From: Chitinophagaceae bacterium | GTDB taxonomy: Bacteria; Bacteroidota; Bacteroidia; Chitinophagales; Chitinophagaceae | NCBI GenBank assembly: GCA_008080615.1 | Contig: VIKJ01000090.1 | Location: 1-5,397 of the forward strand | Direction of reading: 5' to 3' | Length of the DNA: 5,397 bases | Part shown: piece by piece, positions 1-4,529 of the stretch | Numbering within the stretch: the first letter of the stretch is position 1 | How the letters are laid out: each line of letters starts with the position of its first letter | Position numbers and translations under genes: made by a program | Notes under the pieces: model-generated | What the model saw: the letters and a program-made list of their open reading frames with translations, nothing else | What the model was told of the DNA's origin: nothing | Database searches by the model: none

Positions 1-48
1 CGAATGAGATAATTGTAGAAATTTTTCAGCAGCGAAGGAGTAAGTATG
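1..48 (+). repeat. Dispersed repeat copy A, right arm, cut by the window start
   Basis: This stretch matches positions 2735-2782 (copy C) at 46 of 48 positions, counted by eye; the differences are at 19 and 28. The last 20 bases, gcagcgaaggagtaagtatg (29-48), also occur unchanged at 1393-1412 and 2763-2782. In copy C this sequence is the right half of a large palindrome, so the left half of copy A, if present, lies before the window. The repeat leads directly into the tandem array at 46-165, the same order as in copy C. I do not recognise the family. Confidence 0.85.
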
Positions 49-165
49 TTGCAAAAGCAATATGGAGTATGTTGCAAAAGCAATATGGAGTATGTTGCAA
101 AAGCAATATGGAGTATGCTGCAAATGCATAAGAAGTATGCTGCGAAAGCAATATGCTTGAAAAAG
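46..165 (+). repeat. Tandem array of about 22-23 bp mini-hairpin units (array A)
   Basis: Three perfect 23-bp units start at 46, 69 and 92. Diverged units follow at 115 (22 bp) and 137, with a partial one at 153. Every unit begins atgYtg and contains a short inverted repeat around an A-rich loop, for example ttgc-aaaa-gcaa in units 1-3 and gctt-gaaa-aagc near 155-166. The spacer between hairpins is tatggagt or taagaagt. A 68-codon reading frame (46-252) is only the translation of these repeats and is not called as a gene. Related units occur after copy C (2780-2870). The identity of the first three units suggests recent slippage or expansion. Confidence 0.85.
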
Positions 166-177
166 CTAGATCTTATA

Positions 178-289
178 ATGCGTAGAATAAGCAGGTTAAT
201 CTACGCATGGAACCACTTAAATAGCTCAATATTTGCCATTTGCGTAGAATAATTGGCATAATTAACGCATAATTTGCGTAGATTAGCGT
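178..289. promoter_or_regulatory. TGCGTAGA motif cluster and hairpin upstream of the Fic gene
   Basis: TGCGTAGA occurs directly at 179-186, 241-248 and 275-282, and inverted (TCTACGCA) at 200-207. The first direct and the inverted copy form a 9-bp perfect inverted repeat (178-186 with 200-208). With one mismatch it extends inward to 190/196, leaving a 5-base loop. ACGCA at 265-269 can also pair with TGCGT at 241-245 or 275-279. The cluster ends immediately before the Fic start codon. Repeated motifs of this kind before a toxin-like gene whose product ends in a probable DNA-binding domain suggest an operator. That role is inference, and no clear Bacteroidota promoter was found. Confidence 0.4.
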
Positions 290-1393
290 ATGATGTATAT
301 CTATAAGCATTCAAATTGGCCTAAATTTTATTGGGATCAGGAAACAATAGCTCAAATCTTGGTAGATGTTCGCCATCGCCAAGGGTTATTGCTAGGTAAA
401 ATGAATGCGCTTGGTTTTTCATTACGAGATGAAGCAATACTCAAAACACTAACATTGGATGTTTTAAAAACCAATGAAATTGAAGGCGAAATATTGAATC
501 CAGAGCAAGTGCGATCATCCATTGCTCGTAGATTAGGAATGCAGGTTGCAGAACTTATACCTTCTGATCATTATGTTGATGGAGTTGTGGAGATGATGAT
601 GGATGCAACACAAAAATTTGATACACCGCTTTCTGATGAAAGATTATTCAGTTGGCATTCCGCCTTATTTCCTACAGGAAGAAGTGGTATGCATAAAATA
701 ACAATTGGGAATTGGCGAAAAGGAGATAAAGGTCCAATGCAAGTTGTTTCAGGACCGATTGGTAAGGAAAGGGTTCATTTTGAAGCGCCAGATTCATCGG
801 AATTAGAAAGGGAAATGAAGCTTTTTTTGGAATGGTTTAATAATAAAATGGAAATAGATGCTGTATTAAAAGCAGCGATATCCCATTTATGGTTTGTAAC
901 AATCCACCCATTTGATGATGGTAACGGAAGAATTGCCAGAGCAATTACAGATATGCAATTAGCAAGAGCCGATAAAACTGCTCAGCGATTTTATAGTATG
1001 TCTGCATATATCCAAAAGGGACGCAAAAAGTATTACGATATATTAGAAGCAACACAAAAAAGCGATGATCTAGATATAACTAAATGGCTAGAGTGGTTCC
1101 TTGTTTGTTTAAATAGTGCATTAGATTCAACAGAGGAAATTCTTGCTATTGTATTTCAAAAAGCACATTTCTGGGATAAAAATTTTAACAAATCAATCAA
1201 TGCACGGCAACAGCTCATGCTCAATAAACTACTAGACGGATTTACGGGAAAGTTAACATCAGCAAAATGGGCAAAGATTACTAAGTGTTCACATGATACT
1301 GCATTGCGAGATATAAAAGATTTAATAAAACAAGAAATGCTCGTGCAGGATGAATCAGGCGGGCGAAGTACAAGCTATTCGTTGCTTTTTTAG
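290..1393 (+). CDS. Fic family protein (protein AMP transferase) with N-terminal inhibitory motif and C-terminal winged-helix-like region
   Basis: This 367-residue protein belongs to the Fic family, whose members usually transfer AMP from ATP to hydroxyl side chains of target proteins in the cytoplasm. The catalytic motif HPFDDGNGRIAR is complete at residues 206-217, with the catalytic His206. The N-terminal part resembles the DUF4172/Fic_N type. It contains T61-N-E-I-E65-G66, which fits the (S/T)xxxE(G/N) inhibitory motif of Fic proteins that carry their own antitoxin helix, so activity is probably auto-inhibited. Residues about 305-367 look like a winged helix-turn-helix, which may give DNA binding. 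An in-frame TAG at 284-286 forces the start to 290 or the adjacent ATG at 293. The TAG stop sits on the edge of repeat copy B. No separate antitoxin gene is adjacent. The target protein cannot be told from sequence. Confidence 0.93.
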   Translation: MMYIYKHSNWPKFYWDQETIAQILVDVRHRQGLLLGKMNALGFSLRDEAILKTLTLDVLKTNEIEGEILNPEQVRSSIARRLGMQVAELIPSDHYVDGVVEMMMDATQKFDTPLSDERLFSWHSALFPTGRSGMHKITIGNWRKGDKGPMQVVSGPIGKERVHFEAPDSSELEREMKLFLEWFNNKMEIDAVLKAAISHLWFVTIHPFDDGNGRIARAITDMQLARADKTAQRFYSMSAYIQKGRKKYYDILEATQKSDDLDITKWLEWFLVCLNSALDSTEEILAIVFQKAHFWDKNFNKSINARQQLMLNKLLDGFTGKLTSAKWAKITKCSHDTALRDIKDLIKQEMLVQDESGGRSTSYSLLF

Positions 1394-1426
1394 CAGCGAA
1401 GGAGTAAGTATGATTGTAAAAGCAGG
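1386..1426 (+). repeat. Dispersed repeat copy B (short fragment)
   Basis: Positions 1393-1412 are identical to the 20-base core of copies A and C. The match continues leftward through the T-run (1386-1390) with one mismatch. Rightward it runs into attgtaaaagcag, which resembles the first mini-hairpin unit of array C (cttgcaaaagcag). The Fic stop codon (1391-1393) overlaps its left edge, and the shortened HicB gene ends 46 bases beyond its right edge. Only part of the right arm is present, so this copy cannot form the large palindrome seen at 2613-2795. It lies between two convergent genes. Confidence 0.8.
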
Positions 1427-1472
1427 ATTGAAATCGGTAAGTATTAATACCCTAATTTGGTTGTTTTAATTA

Positions 1473-1685
1473 TTAAGTTTCCAATACATATTTTAATGCA
1501 TAATTATCTTTTAGAATATCTGGTAATGAATTTTTATTATATCTCTTATAAAGAATTATTGCATTAAGAATAGACTCCTTGACCTTTTCAACAGTATCCC
1601 CACCTCCGTAAATGCCTTCAACATTTTCAGCATATGCAGTATACTGATCTTTCGTTTTTTCAATTTTTATTTTAATTGTATTCAT
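1473..1685 (-). CDS. HicB-like antitoxin, shortened, without partner
   Basis: The 70-residue product begins MNTIKIKIEK and carries AYAENVEGIYGGGDTVEKVKESILNAI, the conserved core of HicB family type II antitoxins, in which a small alpha/beta domain blocks the HicA mRNA interferase. Many HicB proteins continue after the 'ILKDNYALKYVLET' position into a linker and a helix-turn-helix domain used to repress their own promoter. Here the frame stops at that point, and no such domain is visible in any frame of the next 80 bases, which hold repeat copy B. No HicA-like gene (small protein with the GSHxxxxH pattern) is adjacent. It may be a naturally short HicB, a solitary regulator or a truncated remnant. 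The ATG at 1685 is the only good start in this frame. Confidence 0.75.
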   Translation of the reverse strand: MNTIKIKIEKTKDQYTAYAENVEGIYGGGDTVEKVKESILNAIILYKRYNKNSLPDILKDNYALKYVLET

Positions 1686-1725
1686 AGTGATGCATTTAAT
1701 AAAACTTAGTTTTTAGTAATCGTTG

Positions 1726-1737
1726 TAGAAATTCTAT
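1726..1737 (+). promoter_or_regulatory. Palindromic site 1 (tagaaattctat)
   Basis: This 12-base site contains the perfect palindrome TAGAA-A-TTCTA (1726-1736). The same 12 bases occur in inverted orientation at 1864-1875. Both lie in the divergent region between the HicB-like gene and the PIN gene, this one 41 bases before the HicB start. Paired palindromes are typical of autoregulated toxin-antitoxin promoters, but no binding protein is known and the site is AT-rich. Confidence 0.3.
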
Positions 1738-1767
1738 TCTTAATACAAAATTATGTTTAGCATTTGT

Positions 1768-1799
1768 ATCTATTTTAGGTATTAACACGCTAAATAGAT
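1768..1799. repeat. 8-bp inverted repeat in the divergent intergenic region
   Basis: ATCTATTT (1768-1775) and AAATAGAT (1792-1799) are perfect inverted copies around a 16-base gap. It sits roughly in the middle between the two palindromic sites at 1726 and 1864. It could be part of an operator, or chance in AT-rich sequence. Confidence 0.2.
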
Positions 1800-1863
1800 T
1801 CATTTCTAATATTTCATTTAAAAGGAGATTCTTTTCCAAAATCGATTATTCATCCATATTTTG

Positions 1864-1875
1864 ATAGAATTTCTA
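1864..1875 (-). promoter_or_regulatory. Palindromic site 2 (inverted copy of site 1)
   Basis: The sequence atagaatttcta is the exact reverse complement of 1726-1737 and contains the palindrome TAGAA-T-TTCTA (1865-1875). It lies 85 bases before the PIN gene start, so the two sites flank the divergent intergenic region. A regulatory role is inference. Confidence 0.3.
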
Positions 1876-1960
1876 GTCTTAAGAAACTGTATCCTATATA
1901 GCTGATTTTCAATAAATTTATCAATTTCGGTATTCAATTCCTTATTTGTAAATTCGCTTT

Positions 1961-2431
1961 GTGGAAAGCAAACGACTTACATTATATGTAGATACTTCAG
2001 TGATTGGGGGATACTTTGATCTCGAATTTGAAAAAGAAACTCGAATTCTTTTTGATAATATAGAGGTTGAGAAATATAATATCATGTATTCGTCTGTTAC
2101 TGAGGATGAACTTTTAAATGCACCTGCGCAGGTTAAAAATTTAATTGATTCAATTCCAAACTTACTAATAAAAAAAGTTGAATTAACAGAGGAAGCTGTT
2201 CAACTAGCTGATGCATATATTTCTGAGGGCGTAGTTGGTAAAACTAGTAGGGAGGATTGTTTCCATATTGCTTTAGCAACTATTAATAAGGCAGATATTT
2301 TAGTAAGTTGGAACTTTAAACATATTGTAAATGTTTTTAGAATCAGAGGATATAATGCAGTTAATATTAAGCTAGGGTATTCACAAATTGACATTCGTTC
2401 ACCAAAAGAAATCATCTCAAATGAAGAATAG
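1961..2431 (+). CDS. PIN-domain protein, VapC-like toxin candidate
   Basis: The 156-residue protein has the PIN-domain layout of metal-dependent RNases such as VapC toxins. It starts with LYVDTSVIGGYFD (Asp11) and has Glu50 in TEDELLNAP. Asp99 lies in SREDCFHIALAT, and ILVSWNFKHIVN (113-124) supplies the fourth site region around Asn118. The set of acidic residues expected for two-metal catalysis is therefore largely present. It belongs to the subgroup ending '...NAVNIKLGYSQIDIRSPKEI'. The start is GTG at 1961: an in-frame TAA at 1949-1951 leaves no ATG, and no Shine-Dalgarno sequence precedes it. Its last 11 bases overlap the start of the next gene, so the two are probably translated together. 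Whether it cleaves tRNA, rRNA or mRNA cannot be told. Confidence 0.87.
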   Translation: MESKRLTLYVDTSVIGGYFDLEFEKETRILFDNIEVEKYNIMYSSVTEDELLNAPAQVKNLIDSIPNLLIKKVELTEEAVQLADAYISEGVVGKTSREDCFHIALATINKADILVSWNFKHIVNVFRIRGYNAVNIKLGYSQIDIRSPKEIISNEE

Positions 2432-2576
2432 CAAAAATATAATTAATGACTTCAAAGCTGTAAAATTCATGCGTGAGGTTAGAGATAGAATTAGCATTGA
2501 TATAAAAGATATGACTTTTGAAGAAATCAAGAAATATTTTGAGGAAAGAAGAAAGGTAAAAATTTCAACAAAATAA
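2421..2576 (+). CDS. Small charged protein, probable antitoxin partner of the PIN protein
   Basis: This 51-residue product contains the stretch KFMREVRDRISIDIKDMTFEEIKKYFEERRK. Its middle and end are predicted to be helical and rich in Lys, Glu and Arg. The ATG at 2421 is preferred over an in-frame ATG at 2388, which lies deep inside the PIN gene and would add 11 residues. With 2421 the overlap is 11 bases, a usual arrangement for coupled toxin-antitoxin genes. I recall similar short proteins with an 'I.DMT/SFEE...YF.E.R' pattern after PIN genes of this type, which supports a pair. The antitoxin role is inferred from position and size. The order is toxin first, the reverse of classic vapBC, and no ribbon-helix-helix or AbrB-like N-terminus is visible. 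Confidence 0.7.
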   Translation: MKNSKNIINDFKAVKFMREVRDRISIDIKDMTFEEIKKYFEERRKVKISTK

Positions 2577-2684
2577 TACAGTTGATATTCTATTACTGCA
2601 TTACTGAACTATTGCTTTCTGCAAACATGCTTACGAGGGAGCATCTGAAAAATTCCTTTAAGCAATTATTGAAATGAGGCGATA

Positions 2685-2731
2685 GCAATGAAAGCTGTTT
2701 GAGCCCCGATAGGGGCGAGTTCTTTCATTGC
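2685..2731. terminator. Strong apical hairpin of the palindromic element, possible bidirectional terminator
   Basis: A 10-bp perfect stem (gcaatgaaag / ctttcattgc) encloses an inner 5-bp GC stem with a GATA loop. No T-run directly follows on either strand, so a classic intrinsic terminator is not shown. The convergent genes on both sides make a transcription-blocking role likely all the same. Confidence 0.35.
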
Positions 2732-2734
2732 AGC

Positions 2735-2782
2735 CGAATGAGATAATTGTAGGAATTTTTCGGCAGCGAAGGAGTAAGTATG
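2735..2782 (+). repeat. Dispersed repeat copy C (right arm of the palindrome)
   Basis: This segment matches copy A (1-48) at 46 of 48 positions and shares the 20-base core with copy B. It includes a local inverted repeat, gccgaa (2733-2738) with ttcggc (2759-2764), which competes with the larger fold. AAGGAG (2769-2774) followed five bases later by ATG (2780) looks like a ribosome binding site and start codon. Confidence 0.85.
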
Positions 2783-2870
2783 CTTGAAAAAAGCATAAGA
2801 AGTATGCTGCGAAAGCATAAGAAATATGTTGCAAAAGCAGACGAGTAAGTATGCTTGCAAAAGCAAATGC
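2780..2870 (+). repeat. Tandem mini-hairpin array following copy C (array C)
   Basis: Four degenerate units start with atgYtg at 2780, 2804, 2826 and 2851, with spacings of 24, 22 and 25 bases. Each holds a small stem: atgct/agcat in units 1 and 2, ttgc-aaaa-gca in unit 3 and ttgc-aaaa-gcaa in unit 4. The third unit carries a second partial copy of the repeat core (gagtaagtatgcttg, 2843-2857, also at 2772-2786). The array ends 9 bases before the Wzi-like stop codon, so on the minus strand it would form the start of that mRNA's 3' trailer. Confidence 0.75.
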
Positions 2871-2879
2871 TAAAAGAAT

Positions 2880-4529
2880 TTATCTAAGCCCGTAACTAAG
2901 CCCAAATTGAATCGTAGTAATATTATTTTTAACCCCAGTTGCAAGTTCTTGCTTAACCAATTCATAACTACCCGATAAGTAAAAATTATTCAAGAATTCA
3001 TAAGAAGCTTGAAAGAAAATATCGGAACGCTTTTTTTGAAAATCAAATAAGAAGGGAGGCTGAGGAACAGCAGTGTATTGCTGTGCTACGGTGCCAGGTC
3101 CACCTTTGCGAATATGCTGGTAACGGAGATAAGTTTTAAGGCGAGGGATAGGAGTGAACTTGGCAAAAAGAAGCGCACGATCAAAATTATTGCCCATCCA
3201 ATCGCCTAAACTGCTATTGAATTGCGTGAAGGTTTGTGCAGGAATGAGGTTGTTGTATACAAAGGGATTTACGCGAGTATATTCAGCTCCCATTGTTAAA
3301 TAGGGTAGGAATAAATCGGTAACCGATCCACCCAAAGTGTAACCCAATTGATTTCTAGATTTTGCACTGTTGAACATATTGCCCAAACTAATTTCATCAA
3401 TAAATAAGGAGGTATAGAGATGCGTATTTTTTATATAGTTTCTTGAACTTGCTTGTAAAAAGTATTGACCATTAGAGCCAGCCCGAATATTGTAATTGCT
3501 TCGGTTATTGTCATAAATTTTAAACAGATTGATGGGGATGAAAAATCCTACATCGGTTTTATCGCTGTAAACAATGGATTCTCCTAAGGCAATATCTAAC
3601 CCCTTAGTAGGTTTAAAAGTTATGGTGTGGGTGGCCATGTATTTAGGGATATACTGATCTCTAAAATCACCTACGCCTGTTGTGCCAGTTCTATATGTGG
3701 CAGCAGAGTCGATGATATTGGAATTGAGCCATGCATGGGTATAGTTAAACTGCAACCAGCTAAATGGTTGAAAATCTAAACGGATATTGGGATAAGTGGG
3801 TGATTTATCGGAGAGTACAATTTGTCCATTTTCTCCATAACCCCACAAAAATTTATCTTTACCAAAACTGATGGATCCTTTTTTAAAACTATAATTGATA
3901 TTGGCCCTGAGTTCAGAAAAATTTTGTCTATTGGGTTTAGCTGTTCCTGTTAATTCTATAATATCCGTGATGGGCGTTTCTGTTCTATACTGTCTAACCC
4001 CAATTCCTGTTTCGGTATAATCTCTATAGTATAATTGAAATCCTAAATTTTTTATCTTTCCCCAAAATTGCAAACCATTGCTCATTTGGGTAATACTATT
4101 TCCTCCATGGCTAATTTGCGTTAAACTACCAATGGGGTCTGCATTCAATTGAAAGTCTTTGGTATTAATGTATAACCCCCTGATTCTTTTATTCGGATCT
4201 TTTTTTACAAGATGTATTTTATCGTTATCCTTTGCTTGTATAGGCCGATACTCTTGTAAATAAAATGCCAATTCTTTTTTCTCGATGAGGCTTAGTTCAT
4301 TGGCTTTAACTTCAAGTTCTAATAAATGATTGGTGATTACTTCTCTACTGATTGGTCTGATAATATCTCTAAAGTCTACCAATCCTTTTGCAGACAATCT
4401 GTTTAAATAATTATACACTTCATGATTGGGATTTTCCCAAACGCTTTGAGCAAATATGCTGGGTGATTGCAATAAACTGCATAGTAAACCAATAACAATA
4501 AAGCTATGTTTGAAAATTTTAGTATGCAT
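2880..4529 (-). CDS. Wzi-family capsule assembly outer-membrane protein
   Basis: The 549-residue protein starts with a signal peptide (basic MHTKIFKH, hydrophobic residues 9-20, cleavage probably after Ala27 in SIFA-QS). A helical region at about 30-95 (NPNHEVYNYLNRLSAKGLVDF...) precedes a long run of alternating aromatic and polar strands typical of an outer-membrane beta-barrel, ending ...FGLSYGLR. Residues 229-251 (WGYGENGQIVLSD, then the NIRL end) match the signature region of Wzi-type proteins (PF14052). In E. coli, Wzi is an outer-membrane lectin that helps anchor capsule; in Bacteroidota the exact role is less clear. Its start overlaps the stop of the upstream sugar transferase by 11 bases, so the two are one operon. 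AAGAGG 8 bases before the ATG may serve as a weak ribosome binding site inside the transferase gene. Confidence 0.88.
   Translation of the reverse strand: MHTKIFKHSFIVIGLLCSLLQSPSIFAQSVWENPNHEVYNYLNRLSAKGLVDFRDIIRPISREVITNHLLELEVKANELSLIEKKELAFYLQEYRPIQAKDNDKIHLVKKDPNKRIRGLYINTKDFQLNADPIGSLTQISHGGNSITQMSNGLQFWGKIKNLGFQLYYRDYTETGIGVRQYRTETPITDIIELTGTAKPNRQNFSELRANINYSFKKGSISFGKDKFLWGYGENGQIVLSDKSPTYPNIRLDFQPFSWLQFNYTHAWLNSNIIDSAATYRTGTTGVGDFRDQYIPKYMATHTITFKPTKGLDIALGESIVYSDKTDVGFFIPINLFKIYDNNRSNYNIRAGSNGQYFLQASSRNYIKNTHLYTSLFIDEISLGNMFNSAKSRNQLGYTLGGSVTDLFLPYLTMGAEYTRVNPFVYNNLIPAQTFTQFNSSLGDWMGNNFDRALLFAKFTPIPRLKTYLRYQHIRKGGPGTVAQQYTAVPQPPFLFDFQKKRSDIFFQASYEFLNNFYLSGSYELVKQELATGVKNNITTIQFGLSYGLR

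Larger units (their letters stand above)
1696..1976 (-). pseudogene. Possible decayed reading frame (weak)
   Basis: On the minus strand, an open stretch of 52 codons (1976 down to 1818, reading ...SEFTNKELNTEIDKFIENQ...) has no ATG and ends at a TAA. A second open stretch in another frame (1845 down to 1696, 49 codons, ...LNEILEMNLFSVLIPKID...) overlaps its end, as if one frameshift had split a gene. The composition looks somewhat protein-like, but in AT-rich DNA stretches of this length arise by chance, and I recognise no family. It would lie upstream of the HicB-like gene, where a HicA partner might be expected, but no HicA motif is seen. Confidence 0.15.
2613..2795. repeat. Large imperfect palindromic element, nested stems (copy C full element)
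   Basis: Six nested complementary segments are visible: 2613-2618 with 2790-2795; 2626-2634 with 2774-2782 (one G-T wobble); 2645-2657 with 2751-2763 (13 pairs, one wobble); 2663-2669 with 2743-2749; 2685-2694 with 2722-2731 (10 perfect pairs); and 2703-2707 with 2712-2716 (GCCCC-GATA-GGGGC). GGC at 2678-2680 can also pair with GCC at 2733-2735. Weaker pairing may extend outward to about 2598/2807. It fills the space between the convergent PIN-partner gene and the Wzi-like gene, so it could terminate transcription from both sides. The length and layered symmetry also fit a MITE, a REP-like element or a structured RNA. No named family is recognised. Confidence 0.75.

Noticed and set aside
46..165. 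CRISPR-like array
   Set aside because: Units are contiguous tandem repeats of 22-23 bases with no unique spacers of CRISPR length, and no cas genes are present.
46..252. 68-codon plus-strand reading frame following an AAGGAG sequence
   Set aside because: It translates the tandem mini-hairpin units and then the TGCGTAGA motif region; no protein-like domain and the repeat explains its openness.
239..276. Bacteroidota -33/-7 promoter (TTTG ... TAnnTTTG) before the Fic gene
   Set aside because: TTTG at 239 and TAATTTG at 270 are present, but the -7 box lacks one base of the expected spacing and the two boxes are too far apart.
2200..2415. 71-codon minus-strand reading frame
   Set aside because: It lies antisense inside the well-supported PIN gene.
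2685..2782. Integron attC site
   Set aside because: The nested folding and cassette-like layout suggested it, but the conserved GTTRRRY / RYYYAAC core boxes are not seen at the ends and no integrase is in the window.
2666..2866. 66-codon minus-strand reading frame
   Set aside because: It runs across the palindromic element and the mini-hairpin array; its peptide is a translation of repeat DNA.
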